From the NCBI GenBank assembly GCA_016787545.1, contig JAEUUS010000737.1, positions 1 through 34,258 of the forward strand: a stretch of DNA of 34,258 nt, given 5' to 3'. Below the pieces are notes generated by a model. It was not told where the DNA came from, searched no databases, and saw only the letters and a program-made list of their open reading frames with translations. Shown in pieces: positions 22,935 to 31,857 of this stretch (its first letter is position 1; each line of letters opens with the position of its first letter). A program made the translations under genes and the position numbers. The stretch is from Saprospiraceae bacterium (lineage in GTDB: Bacteria > Bacteroidota > Bacteroidia > Chitinophagales > Saprospiraceae).

Positions 22935-23609
22935 TCAATTCAGGAAAACCGTAAAGCCCACATCCAGCGTAATGCCGCTGTTGGTGTTTTTTTGCTCTAC
23001 CATATCTCCGAGGAAATCGTAGCTATCCTTGGTGATAAATACCCCATAGCCAAGTCCCAAATCAATAGAGACATGGTTATTCGGGAAAATGGCCAATCCG
23101 GCAGAGCCGCCAAAACGAGAAAGCTTGGTAGGATCATCGTCTTCCTCATCGTTAAACTTGGAGGACGCGGAGCCAAAAGAAGCGCCACCAGCGATAAAAA
23201 CTTTCATTTTACCGCCGGCTGGAATGTAATAACGTAGTTCCGGTCCGGCCATGAAGAAGTTGACGGAATACTCATCCGGATCATCACCGTTTTCTTTTTC
23301 CTTTTGATTCAGGAAATTCAGGTTTATCCCGGCTGAAAGGTTGTTGATCACAAAAAAGTGCGCGCTGCCGCTCAACCCGATGGTAGACGTTTTGTACTTG
23401 GTATCGCTTTCCTCGCCATTTGTTTCAGATTTGGAGGTTGTAAACCCAATACCCAATGCATTGGTTGAGGCTAGCAATCCACCGGCATCGCCCACCAAAG
23501 GAGAGAAATTGTGCAACCCCAAAGCGATGGTGCCTTTGTCGGTTTGTGCCTGAAGTACCACTACGGTAGCCAGCGCAAATAGCAGAGATAATAGATTCGT
23601 TTTTTTCAT
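22935..23609 (-). CDS. Outer-membrane beta-barrel (porin-like) protein
   Basis: 224 residues from the ATG at 23609; upstream codons lack coding character. The signal peptide (about 1-22) ends VVVLQAQ. The rest has alternating hydrophobic strands with Gly and aromatic belts, such as AGPELRYYIPAGGKMKVFIAGGASFG and HVSIDLGLGYGVFI. It closes with the strand SGITLDVGFTVFLN, as expected for the eight-stranded OmpA/OprF-like or PorT-type barrels of Bacteroidota. An acidic loop NDEEDDDPTK near residue 155 could bind cations. No transport substrate can be inferred. It is divergent from xerD and convergent with the transposon's right end. Confidence 0.8.
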   Translation of the reverse strand: MKKTNLLSLLFALATVVVLQAQTDKGTIALGLHNFSPLVGDAGGLLASTNALGIGFTTSKSETNGEESDTKYKTSTIGLSGSAHFFVINNLSAGINLNFLNQKEKENGDDPDEYSVNFFMAGPELRYYIPAGGKMKVFIAGGASFGSASSKFNDEEDDDPTKLSRFGGSAGLAIFPNNHVSIDLGLGYGVFITKDSYDFLGDMVEQKNTNSGITLDVGFTVFLN

Positions 23610-23727
23610 ACGTGGTGAATGGTTAGAGGTGAATAATTTTAATATCGGGACAAAGAAAACCTTTATTTCCATTCGAGGTACACAATTACCCCGCTTTTTG
23701 GCCGACCCCGGGAAATACCCAAAGACG

Positions 23728-23735
23728 TACCTTCG
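23728..23735 (+). promoter_or_regulatory. Putative -7 box (TACCTTCG) before xerD
   Basis: TACCTTCG differs from TAnnTTTG by one base and lies 5 bases before the ATG at 23741. The box resembles that before xseA (TATCTTCG). No -33 box is seen at the usual spacing. Confidence 0.4.
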
Positions 23736-23740
23736 CGCTC

Positions 23741-24655
23741 ATGAACTGGCCAGCCGCACAACATGCGTTTAAAGCTTATTTATTGTTGGAACGCTCCATG
23801 AGTCCACACACCATTGATGCCTACCTGAACGATGTAGGCAAATTTGTGCAATGGCTCGAACTGGAAGGCCGCCAAATCTCACCTCTGGCCGTAAAACCAG
23901 ACGATCTCACCCGGTTCATTCTCTGGGCCAATAACCTCGGACTGGAAGCCACCACGCAATCCAGACTGATCTCCGGATTGCGCGCTTTTTACAAGTTCCT
24001 CCTGGTGGAAGATATGCTGGACGACGATCCCACGGAGTTGCTGGAGAGTCCGCGCATGCGCCGTAAAATTCCGGAAGTACTCAGCGTTCACGAAATCCAG
24101 GCTATGCTCGATGTCGTTGATTTGTCTGACCCTCAGGGCCAGCGCAACCGGGCTATTCTGGAGGTGTTATACGCCTGCGGACTCCGGGTAAGCGAGCTGG
24201 TCAACCTCAAACTTACCCAGCTGTTCCTGGATGCCAGTTTTCTCAAAGTATTGGGTAAAAACAACAAGGAACGCCTGGTACCCATCGGGGCCGAGGCGGT
24301 AAAGTTTCTGAAAATTTACCTGGAGAATGTCCGCGCTTTGCAGGATAACATCAAAAAAGAAGCAGAAAATACGGTTTTTCTCAACAGAAGAGGCGGTAAA
24401 ATGAGCCGCGTCATGGTGTTCCTCATTGTCAAGGAAATGGCCGAAAAAGCCGGCGTCAGGAAAAACATCAGCCCACACACTTTTCGCCACAGTTTTGCCA
24501 CCCACCTTGTGGAAGGCGGCGCCGATCTGAAAGCTGTTCAGGATATGCTCGGACACGAAAGCATCACCACCACAGAGATTTACACCCACCTCGACACTGA
24601 GTACCTCAAGGAGACTATCTACCTTTACCACCCGAGATTGAAGATGAGTGCCTGA
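23741..24655 (+). CDS. xerD: Tyrosine recombinase XerD-type
   Basis: 304 residues. It breaks and rejoins DNA at the chromosome dimer resolution site (dif) during cell division. The N-terminal SAM-like core-binding domain (about 5-90, SMSPHTIDAYLNDVGKFVQWL) is followed by the catalytic domain. Its active site is complete: Arg149 (ACGLRVSEL), Lys173 (LGKNNKERLVP), His246 and Arg249 (HTFRH), His272 (LGHESITTTEIYTH) and nucleophile Tyr281. The length is normal. XerC cannot be fully excluded; in Bacteroidota the single ~300-residue protein of this type is usually labelled XerD. It could also serve other integrative elements, but nothing here suggests it belongs to the transposon, which uses a different enzyme class. 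Confidence 0.85.
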   Translation: MNWPAAQHAFKAYLLLERSMSPHTIDAYLNDVGKFVQWLELEGRQISPLAVKPDDLTRFILWANNLGLEATTQSRLISGLRAFYKFLLVEDMLDDDPTELLESPRMRRKIPEVLSVHEIQAMLDVVDLSDPQGQRNRAILEVLYACGLRVSELVNLKLTQLFLDASFLKVLGKNNKERLVPIGAEAVKFLKIYLENVRALQDNIKKEAENTVFLNRRGGKMSRVMVFLIVKEMAEKAGVRKNISPHTFRHSFATHLVEGGADLKAVQDMLGHESITTTEIYTHLDTEYLKETIYLYHPRLKMSA

Positions 24656-24666
24656 GTGGCTTTTTT

Positions 24667-24747
24667 CACCACTAAGGCACTTTAGGCACTAAGAGCATGT
24701 TGTTAATTACCCTCTTTCTTCTTAGTGACCTTAGTGTCTTAGTGGTA
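24667..24747. repeat. Inverted repeat H with CACTAAG units
   Basis: The left arm 24667-24693 (CACCACTAAGGCACT...CACTAAG) pairs with the right arm 24721-24747 (CTTAGTGACC...CTTAGTGGTA) at about 22 of 27 positions around a 27-base T-rich spacer. It lies between xerD and the EVE-domain gene, both on the plus strand. CACTAAG tandem tracts of this sort are widespread in bacterial genomes. Confidence 0.75.
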
Positions 24748-24786
24748 AAACCCCTCCAAAAACCAAACCACCCATCATCCAACAAT

Positions 24787-25200
24787 ATGAATTACTGGCT
24801 TGTAAAATCTGAACCTGACGTTTATAGTTACGACCAATTAGTAAAAGAAGGTCGCGGCCGCTGGGATGGCGTGCGCAATTACCAGGCGCGCAACAACCTC
24901 AGGGCTATGAAAAACGGCGATCTCTGCCTGTTTTATCATTCCAACATTGGCCTGGAAGTGGTGGGTATTGCCCGGGTTGCCACAGAGCATTACCCCGACC
25001 CCACTGCCGAAAAAGGCGACTGGTCTTGCGTGGATCTGGAACCTTTCAAGCCTTTAGCGCAGCCCGTCAAGCTTACTGAAATCAAAGCGCACCCTGCCCT
25101 GCAACAATTGCTTTTGGTCCGAAACGGACGTTTGTCGGTAATGCCCGTACTGTCCGACGAATTTTTCACCATACTCGGCATGGGCCAAACCGAACTTTGA
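24787..25200 (+). CDS. EVE domain-containing protein
   Basis: 137 residues from the ATG at 24787, where the family motif MNYWLVKSEPDVYSYDQL begins; upstream codons lie in repeat H. Further signature motifs are RWDGVRNYQARNNLRAMKNGDLCLFYHSN (about 36-64) and EVVGIARV. EVE domains have a PUA-like fold that recognises modified bases, and they are often fused to or placed near restriction enzymes that target modified DNA. This is the stand-alone form, similar to human THYN1. It lies 2 kb from the transposon but belongs to the host gene run. The next gene starts 3 bases after its stop. Confidence 0.9.
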   Translation: MNYWLVKSEPDVYSYDQLVKEGRGRWDGVRNYQARNNLRAMKNGDLCLFYHSNIGLEVVGIARVATEHYPDPTAEKGDWSCVDLEPFKPLAQPVKLTEIKAHPALQQLLLVRNGRLSVMPVLSDEFFTILGMGQTEL

Positions 25201-25203
25201 GCC

Positions 25204-25668
25204 ATGATCTATCAATATAACTTTGGAGGCAGAAATGTGAATCAGTTCCCTGGTGGCGGATTGGGCTGCCTCCTTTTTGCCATCCTGCTGATTGTAGGAG
25301 GCTATTATCTTTTACAAGGACTCTATTACCTCCTGCTTTGGGCCGCGCCGGCATTGCTGGTGCTGGCGGCCGTCATCAACTGGCGGGTTTTCCCGGATAC
25401 CATCAAAAGCTGGCTTGAAAGCATGAAATCAAACCCCGTCAGCGGACTTATTTCGCTGGCGCTGGCTATTTTGGTGTTCCCTTTTTTCTCTCTGTATATT
25501 TTTCTGAAAGCGCTCGGATACCGCAAAATGGAACAACTGCGCAAAGAATTCGGCACCCAGGAAGGCTACACCCGCGCAGAAGAAGAATATGTAGACTTTG
25601 AAGAAATTGAAAGCAAGCCAAAATCGACCCCCAGGATGAACGACGGGACGATGGACGATGAACGGTAG
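25204..25668 (+). CDS. Membrane protein of unknown function, 154 aa
   Basis: No named family recognised. The N-terminus is Gly/Asn-rich (about 1-20). Two or three adjacent hydrophobic helices span about 20-60 and another lies at about 75-100 (GLISLALAILVFPFFSLYIFL). The acidic C-terminal tail (about 120-154) is probably cytoplasmic. The ATG lies 3 bases after the EVE gene stop. The last ~10 residues (MNDGTMDDER) and the TAG stop are encoded by the start of hairpin element F, so the C-terminus appears to have been changed when the element arrived. Confidence 0.65.
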   Translation: MIYQYNFGGRNVNQFPGGGLGCLLFAILLIVGGYYLLQGLYYLLLWAAPALLVLAAVINWRVFPDTIKSWLESMKSNPVSGLISLALAILVFPFFSLYIFLKALGYRKMEQLRKEFGTQEGYTRAEEEYVDFEEIESKPKSTPRMNDGTMDDER

Positions 25669-25781
25669 ACGGCTTACGGTGGCGTTGCTCTTAGTATTCG
25701 TTTTTGTCTTTAGAAAAAGGAAAGAACAAATGCTAAGAGCAACGCCACCGTAAGCCGTCCACCGTAGGCCGTTTACCGTTC
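25660..25781. repeat. Hairpin element F with GACGG arms
   Basis: A perfect 27-base inverted repeat pairs 25668-25694 (GACGGCTTACGGTGGCG...) with 25733-25759. The right side continues with a second copy of the unit (CACCGTAGGCCGTTTACCG), also matched by the start of the left arm. The 38-base loop is AT-rich. It separates two convergent genes and touches both: TAG of the membrane-protein gene is inside it, and the TAG of the FG-GAP gene begins at its last base. Confidence 0.88.
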
Positions 25782-28700
25782 TATTTATACACCTGCAGCC
25801 CGCTGTTATTATTGGCTACTATAAAGCTGCGTTTGCCTCCGGCGCCTTTGATTACGGCCACGTCGCGCGCGTCGCGCATGGCCCAGAAGCCGCTCTCGAG
25901 GTTGTTTACCCAGCTGAAGTTGCCTTTGCCGTCGCCGGCCAGGAACACGCCGTTGCCGGCATCATAACGTCCGGTACCTACTTCCATGCCGTATTTATTG
26001 CCGGCCATCAATAAGTCCAGATGCCCGTCGCCATTCAGATCCTCGGCCACAATGCCCTGAATGGCAGAGGCCTGAGCCTGATAGGGCAGACTGTGGCGAA
26101 CAAATTTGCCTCCCTGATTTTCCCACCAGCAGGTTTCCAAGTCATTGGCTACCAGTTTGAGGGCATCTTTCAGGCCACTACCCCACATTTCTTCAATAGT
26201 GGTTTGGGAGTAGTTGATGGCGTAGAGGTATTTCTTTTTCAGGCTGGGCATTTGTTTCACCATTACCTCTTTTTGCACCAGCGGAAAATTCTTTTTCCCT
26301 TCATACAAAGTCACAATCGGGTCGAGGGTACCATTGTTGTCGAAGTCTTTGGCATAACAGCTGAATGGTGCATCCGGATTGGTGGTAAAACGGGTATTGA
26401 TCCCGAAATTGCCGGTAATCAGGTCCGAATCTCCGTCCTGATCCACATCGGCCAACTGAAGGCTGCACCACAGACCGTTGCTTTGGCCAAGTCCCATTTG
26501 TTCGGTCACGTTGCTCAGTTTGCCGCCATTCAGTTTAAACACGGATACCGGCATCCACTCGCCAACCGCCACCAGTTCAGCCTGCCCGTCTTTATCCAGA
26601 TCTGCCCAGGCCAGGTCGGTCACCATGCCACAACGGGCAAAATCGCCTCCAACTTCCTCGGTTACATCGGTCATTTTATTCCGGTCGTTGCGCAAAATCA
26701 GACTGCGCGGCGTAAGCGGCCATTTATCAGGCACCAAACGGCCGCCCACAAACAGGTCGGCATCGCCGTCCTTATCATAATCGTGCGCTACCACCCGCAG
26801 GCCGATATCGCCTACAGTGCTTGGAACAGCGCCATTGGCTTTGCTGAAATTGCCCTTGCCATCGTTCAGGTACAAACGGTTTTGCCAAAGCTTATCGCGC
26901 CCCTGCGCAGGTGCATCAAAACCTCCACTGACCACAAAAAGGTCCTGGTCCTGATCGCCATCAAAATCAAAAAACACAGCGCCGTGGTCTTCGTAAACTT
27001 TTTCTGCTTCCCAAAGCGCCTGATTGCTGGCCTTAAAACTGCCATCGGAGTTTTGAAGGAACAACGCGGCTGGCGCATTAAAAGCATTGCCCACAAAGAA
27101 ATCTTCAAGCCCGTCGCCATTCACATCAGCCTGAGCAGTGAGTGGCCCCAGCTCGCTTTCCATCCAAACCATCAGCGGATAGTTCTCAAAATCGTTGAAT
27201 TTGCTCTCCTTGTGCGCAAAGTTGACGCCTGAATTGCCTGTTTCGGCCATGAGTGTTTGCGCCGCTTTATCAGGCACCAGAGTGGCCACATATCCGCTGG
27301 CATTGGTCCAGTCCAGCTGAAGCCGCTGATTGGCAGTCACATTGGTCATCACCTGCGTTTTGCCATCAGGCCAGCGAACGCTGAGTTTAGCAATCTGGGA
27401 TTCCTGCCCCAGGCCAAAATGGATCAGGTGTTCCGAGCAGGAGAAAATGCCCCGGTTAGGACTGATTTCCTGGTATTGCATTTGCCCGTTGCCGTACTCA
27501 ATCAACACAGAAGCGCCTACGGCAAACGGATTTTGCGGACTGCCTTTCAGTTTGGCCTGGATGTAATTGCCCTTGTTCTGCTCACGAGCCTGGTTTTTGA
27601 ACACAAATGCAGGATCTTCCAGGTTGTTCACCACCAAATCCAGGTCGCCATCCAGATCGAGGTCTGTCCAGGCTGCCCCACAGGACCAGGTGGCTTTCAT
27701 GGTAGCCCAGTCGCCGCTTTTATCCTCAAATTTCCAGTTGCCTTTGTTCTGGAAAATGAAATCGCGAATCTTGTAGGAAGGCACGGAGTTCAGGTAATCG
27801 TCGAGGGTTTTGAACTCCTGCAGGATTTGCTGAGCCGACTTGTTTTTCTTCATGTCTTTCATGAAGTCGGCGTGGTCAATGTGGTGGATTTCGCGGCGGT
27901 AACCGTTGCTCACGTAAATATCGCGCAGGCCGTCGTTGTCGTAATCGGCCACCAGGTTGCTCCAGGACCAGTCGGTACGGAAAATGCCAGCCTGGCAGGC
28001 TACATCGCTGAAAGTTCCATTGCCGTTGTTGCGTTGCAAAACGTTGTGGGTAACGGGCTCCAGAATACCGTTTTGCACCAGCGAGAGGTAAAGGCTGTTG
28101 GTATTGGAAATTTTGAGGGTTTTGTGCCTGTAGTTATTGGCCGGCATCATATCCACCGCATAAATATCAATCAGGCCGTCGTTATCAAAATCAGAGATAT
28201 CCGTACCCATGGAAAACTGGGTGTTGTGGCGGATTCTTTTGTTGAGTTCGTCTGTAAACACGCCTTTCCCATTATTGAGATACAAGCGATCCGGCTGTAA
28301 AAAGTCGTTGGCTACGTAGACATCCGGTGCGCCATCGCGGTTCAAATCGCCTACTGAAACGCTCAGGCCGAAACCTCGGTTCCAGACACCGGATTGTTGT
28401 GAAACATCGGTGAATTTACCCCCGTCGTTGCGGTAAAACCGGTCTGAATCCAGTGGGTCCTTGGGTGAAAGGTTGGCAATTATATTGCCGTCTGGGCCTT
28501 GTTTCGACTCAATTTTGTTGGCAAAACCCATGTCTTTGGGGTAATTGAGCAAGTAAAGATCCAGGTCGCCATCGCCATCGCCGTCGAAGAAATTAGCGCC
28601 GGTGCTGGCGCTCATATCATCAAGCCCATACTCCTTCGCTTTTTCGGTGAAGGTCATGTTGCCGTTGTTGAGGTACAACTTGTTCCGGCGCTCGTCATTT

Positions 28701-29242
28701 TCAAACGGCCCGGCCCGGCACACATACAGGTCTAAAAAGCCGTCGGCATTGATGTCTACCGCAGCCGCTGCCGTTTCAAATCCTTCCTCTGAGCTTAATC
28801 CTGCCGCCTGGGTGACATCTTTAAACTTGAAACTACCCTGATTTTGGTACAGTCGGTTTTGCCCGTTGGTGCAGATGAAATAAATATCGGGCAGGTTATC
28901 GTTGTTGAAATCGCCTACAGCTACGCCACCACCGTTGTAGATGTTGATGTTGGTGGCAAAGTTATTGGCCTTGGTTTCTACGATTTGGTTTTGAAAATCG
29001 ATTCCGGTTTCTGAAGGCTCCAATAATTGCATCAGGGGTGATTTTGCCTTCAAGGTTTCTTCTACACCATGCATTTTACCCAATTGGTACACCTCCTCGT
29101 TACCGGGCCAGAATTTCCATACGGCAACACCAATAGCTACCAGTGCCAGCCCGGCAATCAGAATCCAGCGTTTCGGCAAGGATTTTCGGGAAACAGGCGC
29201 CGATTTGGCATTTTGCGTAACTTTTTTCGATTGTTTAGTCAT
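25781..29242 (-). CDS. Membrane-anchored FG-GAP/VCBS repeat protein with ASPIC-UnbV domain
   Basis: 1,153 residues, CRTAC1-like. A basic N-terminus and one membrane helix (about 26-43) anchor it; no lipobox is seen. The body is two seven-bladed-propeller-like sets of FG-GAP repeats with at least fourteen calcium-loop motifs, for example DFNNDNLPD, DFDGDGDGDLD-type near 200, DFDNDGLID, DYDNDGLRD, DVNGDGLED and DLNGDGHLD. An ASPIC/UnbV module (about 561-645, GNYIQAKLKG to NQRLQLDW) lies between the two sets. Such proteins in Bacteroidota are commonly near SusCD glycan-uptake loci and are thought to bind ligands at the surface; no SusCD is seen here. A -7 box TATTTTTG lies 23 bases before the ATG. 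Element G lies upstream and element F downstream. Confidence 0.88.
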   Translation of the reverse strand: MTKQSKKVTQNAKSAPVSRKSLPKRWILIAGLALVAIGVAVWKFWPGNEEVYQLGKMHGVEETLKAKSPLMQLLEPSETGIDFQNQIVETKANNFATNINIYNGGGVAVGDFNNDNLPDIYFICTNGQNRLYQNQGSFKFKDVTQAAGLSSEEGFETAAAAVDINADGFLDLYVCRAGPFENDERRNKLYLNNGNMTFTEKAKEYGLDDMSASTGANFFDGDGDGDLDLYLLNYPKDMGFANKIESKQGPDGNIIANLSPKDPLDSDRFYRNDGGKFTDVSQQSGVWNRGFGLSVSVGDLNRDGAPDVYVANDFLQPDRLYLNNGKGVFTDELNKRIRHNTQFSMGTDISDFDNDGLIDIYAVDMMPANNYRHKTLKISNTNSLYLSLVQNGILEPVTHNVLQRNNGNGTFSDVACQAGIFRTDWSWSNLVADYDNDGLRDIYVSNGYRREIHHIDHADFMKDMKKNKSAQQILQEFKTLDDYLNSVPSYKIRDFIFQNKGNWKFEDKSGDWATMKATWSCGAAWTDLDLDGDLDLVVNNLEDPAFVFKNQAREQNKGNYIQAKLKGSPQNPFAVGASVLIEYGNGQMQYQEISPNRGIFSCSEHLIHFGLGQESQIAKLSVRWPDGKTQVMTNVTANQRLQLDWTNASGYVATLVPDKAAQTLMAETGNSGVNFAHKESKFNDFENYPLMVWMESELGPLTAQADVNGDGLEDFFVGNAFNAPAALFLQNSDGSFKASNQALWEAEKVYEDHGAVFFDFDGDQDQDLFVVSGGFDAPAQGRDKLWQNRLYLNDGKGNFSKANGAVPSTVGDIGLRVVAHDYDKDGDADLFVGGRLVPDKWPLTPRSLILRNDRNKMTDVTEEVGGDFARCGMVTDLAWADLDKDGQAELVAVGEWMPVSVFKLNGGKLSNVTEQMGLGQSNGLWCSLQLADVDQDGDSDLITGNFGINTRFTTNPDAPFSCYAKDFDNNGTLDPIVTLYEGKKNFPLVQKEVMVKQMPSLKKKYLYAINYSQTTIEEMWGSGLKDALKLVANDLETCWWENQGGKFVRHSLPYQAQASAIQGIVAEDLNGDGHLDLLMAGNKYGMEVGTGRYDAGNGVFLAGDGKGNFSWVNNLESGFWAMRDARDVAVIKGAGGKRSFIVANNNSGLQVYK

Positions 29243-29264
29243 GTTGGATCATTGCATTAGAGTG

Positions 29265-29272
29265 CAAAAATA
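29265..29272 (-). promoter_or_regulatory. -7 box (TATTTTTG) of the FG-GAP gene
   Basis: On the minus strand TATTTTTG is a perfect TAnnTTTG box ending 22 bases before the ATG at 29242. It lies between that start codon and element G. No TTTG -33 box is seen at the usual distance. Confidence 0.45.
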
Positions 29273-29301
29273 GCGTTTGAGCCTGGATTTTATGTAAGAA
29301 T

Positions 29302-29423
29302 GACGGCCTACGGTGGACGGCTTACGGTGAACGTTGAATGGCGTACGGAGATGACATATCCACCCCAGGCCATATACCGTAAGCCGTCCTCCGTAAGCCG
29401 TCCACCGTAAGCCGTCCACCGTC
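29302..29423. repeat. Hairpin element G with GACGG arms
   Basis: The left arm 29302-29333 (GACGGCCTACGGTGGACGG then CTTACGGTGAACG) is mirrored by the right arm 29376-29423, which holds four CCGTAAGCCGTCC-type units. The left part is a 2-unit and the right a 4-unit version of the same motif as in F. The loop (29334-29375) is unrelated to that of F. It sits between the acyl-CoA synthetase stop and the FG-GAP promoter, both minus strand, and overlaps the synthetase TGA by 2 bases. Confidence 0.82.
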
Positions 29424-31245
29424 ACTCATACATCTCCTCAATCTCTTTCCGGCATTTCTCTAAAATGACCCGGCGTTTCATTTTGAGGGTTGGGGTTAGT
29501 TCAGCCTCTGTGCCATCTGTTTTAGTGGGTTCCCAGGGCTCTGCTACCAGGGCAAATTTTTTCAATTGGTCTACATGACTGAAGTGTGGATTTACGCGCT
29601 CCAACAGCATTTCGTACCTGTGTATCACCTTAGGGTTTCTGATCATTTCCGCGAGCGTTGTCCAGGCGATCTGATGCTTATGGCACCAGTCGCGCAAGCC
29701 TTGTTCAGCAGGCACAATGAGGGCGGAAACAAATTTCATGTTCTCCCCCACTACCATGGCTTGTTCCACCAGATGGTGCTCTTTCAGCATGGATTCAATG
29801 GGGGTAGGCGCCACATATTTGCCGCCACTGGTTTTGAGCAGTTCCTTTTTGCGGTCGGTAATTTTCAGGAATTTTTTGCCTCCGGGCCCGTCCACAAAGG
29901 TGCCCACATCGCCGGTAGCCAGCCAGCGTTCGCCATCAATCTCGCGGATCATCTCGGCGGTTTGTTCCGGTTTTTTGTAATATCCCAGCATTAAACCGGG
30001 CGATTTAGCGAGTATTTCTCCTTCACCAGGCCGGAAATCCGGGCCAAATTCCAGGCGCAGGTCCACACCAATAAGGGCTGGCCCAACTGTACCCAGCAAA
30101 GCCTCGCCAGGCCCGAAACCATTGATACTCAGGCCGGGCGCTACTTCGCTCAAGCCATATACCTCACGGACCGGAATGCCAGCCGCGTTGAAACTGCGCA
30201 GAATTTTGGTTGGACAGGCGCTGGCGCCGGTGGTCATGCCTTTCACGTTACCGCCCAGGGCTTCGCGCCATTTGGAGAAAATGAGTTTGTGGGCAATTTT
30301 CCATTGAAGGGCCTTCCAGCCGCTGTAGGTTTTGTCAAATTCCCAATCGTCGGTAAGGCTCAGGGCCCAGAAGAACAACCAGCGTTTGGGGCCTTTCAGT
30401 TCCAGACCTTTGTTGTAAATCCGGTCGTACACTTTTTCCAGGAGCCTGGGCACACAGGTAAAAAAATGCGGTTTTATGCTGCGCAAATCGCCGTCCTCAC
30501 CGCCCAGATTGTCGGTATTGGTGTAAGAAACGCTGGCGCCGGCAAAAGTATAGAGATAGGTGGCCACGCGTTCGTACACGTGGCTTACGGGCAAAAAGCT
30601 CAATACCCGGTCGCCAGCCACAATAGGCGCCATAGCGCGCACGGTTTCCACATTGTACACAATATTCCGGTGACTCAACATCACACCTTTGGGATTGCCT
30701 GTTGTACCGGAGGTATAAATGATGGTGGCCATATCATCCGGTTTTATCTGTGCCCGGTAAATATCCAATTCGGAAAAATCGGCGTCCGCCGGAGCCAGAA
30801 AACTTGTCCATAGACGTGCGCCAGCCTGGGGTTCAAACGTAAATACCTCCAACAATCCGGGGAGTTTTTCTTTGGCTGAAAGCACTTTCGAGCACAAGTC
30901 GCCATCCCCAACCACGCAATATTTGGCTTCGGACTCCTGAAGAATGTACTCGTATTCCCGCGAACTGATGGTTGGGTACATGGGCACATTGATCACTCCA
31001 ATCTGGAGCATGGCATAATCCAGCGCAACCCATTCAGGCGTGGTTTGATACACTACTGTGGCCACTTTGTCGCCGGGGCGCAAGCCCATGCGAAGCAATC
31101 CAATACTGGCCCGGTTGGCCAATTGCAGCATTTCTTTACTGGACAAATAGGTCCATTGGCCGTTTACTTTCCGACCGAAGGCTTTATCAAGCGGGTAATA
31201 TTGAGCTTGTTCAAGAAGATAATCGAAGAGGCGTTTATCGAACAT
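29422..31245 (-). CDS. Long-chain fatty acid-CoA ligase (FAA1/FadD-like)
   Basis: 607 residues. It activates long-chain fatty acids with ATP and CoA for lipid synthesis or beta-oxidation, on the cytoplasmic membrane side. Motifs are the phosphate loop YTSGTTGNPKGVMLSHRN (177-194), VYGLSEVAPG (about 365-374), ATGDVG, DRKKELLKTSGGKYVAP (about 465-481) with the catalytic-domain hinge and conserved Lys, and the C-terminal LTPTLKMKRRVI, which is typical of the FAA1 subgroup. The length is normal for Bacteroidota members. The stop codon TGA is part of the repeat unit TGACGGTGGACGG of element G. A ten-base inverted repeat lies just upstream of the start. Confidence 0.92.
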   Translation of the reverse strand: MFDKRLFDYLLEQAQYYPLDKAFGRKVNGQWTYLSSKEMLQLANRASIGLLRMGLRPGDKVATVVYQTTPEWVALDYAMLQIGVINVPMYPTISSREYEYILQESEAKYCVVGDGDLCSKVLSAKEKLPGLLEVFTFEPQAGARLWTSFLAPADADFSELDIYRAQIKPDDMATIIYTSGTTGNPKGVMLSHRNIVYNVETVRAMAPIVAGDRVLSFLPVSHVYERVATYLYTFAGASVSYTNTDNLGGEDGDLRSIKPHFFTCVPRLLEKVYDRIYNKGLELKGPKRWLFFWALSLTDDWEFDKTYSGWKALQWKIAHKLIFSKWREALGGNVKGMTTGASACPTKILRSFNAAGIPVREVYGLSEVAPGLSINGFGPGEALLGTVGPALIGVDLRLEFGPDFRPGEGEILAKSPGLMLGYYKKPEQTAEMIREIDGERWLATGDVGTFVDGPGGKKFLKITDRKKELLKTSGGKYVAPTPIESMLKEHHLVEQAMVVGENMKFVSALIVPAEQGLRDWCHKHQIAWTTLAEMIRNPKVIHRYEMLLERVNPHFSHVDQLKKFALVAEPWEPTKTDGTEAELTPTLKMKRRVILEKCRKEIEEMYE

Positions 31246-31250
31246 ATTTT

Positions 31251-31295
31251 CGGCAGGTTTGATACTCTAAGCGTGCAATTTCTGAAAACCTGCCG
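31251..31295. promoter_or_regulatory. Ten-base inverted repeat before the acyl-CoA synthetase
   Basis: CGGCAGGTTT (31251-31260) and AAACCTGCCG (31286-31295) are perfect inverted copies 25 bases apart, ending 5 bases upstream of the ATG at 31245. They could be a regulator site or an mRNA hairpin near the start. No run of T follows on the minus strand, so it is not a standard terminator. Confidence 0.4.
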
Positions 31296-31330
31296 GTATT
31301 GGATTTAACTTTTACCCCTTTTTTACATCT

Positions 31331-31846
31331 TTACCTTAAATACCGTTCCTCAAGCACCTTCATGTGATGCGCCTGATGCCCTATGATGATAAAAAACAGG
31401 GCGCGCACGGATACTTTCCAATTGCTGGCAGTGAGTAAAAAGGTGGATTGTTCTTCGGTACACTGATCGAGCAGGAAAAGGGTGTTTTCCCGCACTACTT
31501 TCCATTCTTTCAGTAAATCTTTGATGCTGCGCTGGTCTACTTTGGCTTCTTCCATCCAGAAATCCTGGTTGAATCCGGGCAATCCGGCCCGGTCGCCACG
31601 GATGCCCCACAAGGCCCGAAAGCTGAATACGCGTTCGGCATCGATGAGATGGATTAGCAGTTGTTTGATGGTCCATTTGCCGGGTTCGTACGTATGATCA
31701 CCTTTTTCTTCAGGCAAAGCGCCAAATACCTGCTGGGCCTCCCGGAAGGACTTTTTTAACAGGCTTTTCGCAGTACTGCGCGGCGGCACAGACTGGATGT
31801 ATCCTTCGTAGAAGGGCGCGTATTCACTCTTCCTGGGTCGCTTCAT
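31331..31846 (-). CDS. DinB-superfamily protein
   Basis: 171 residues forming the four-helix DinB/YfiT fold. The putative metal-binding histidines are His66 in LLIHLIDAERVF and His157 with His161 in IGHQAHHMKVLEERY; the position and sequence of both motifs are typical. The W-T-I-K-Q-L-L segment near 58-64 is also a family mark. Members include DNA-damage-inducible proteins and thiol transferases such as bacillithiol S-transferases; which applies here cannot be told. It lies 11 bases after the AtpI-like gene on the same strand and is probably co-transcribed with it. Confidence 0.85.
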   Translation of the reverse strand: MKRPRKSEYAPFYEGYIQSVPPRSTAKSLLKKSFREAQQVFGALPEEKGDHTYEPGKWTIKQLLIHLIDAERVFSFRALWGIRGDRAGLPGFNQDFWMEEAKVDQRSIKDLLKEWKVVRENTLFLLDQCTEEQSTFLLTASNWKVSVRALFFIIIGHQAHHMKVLEERYLR

Positions 31847-31857
31847 GAGTGAATGAG

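Noticed and set aside
26021-28300. Long plus-strand open frames opposite the FG-GAP gene (up to 403 codons)
   Set aside because: They are the complement of GAT/GAC-rich calcium-loop repeats, which leave the opposite strand open; no family motif is seen.
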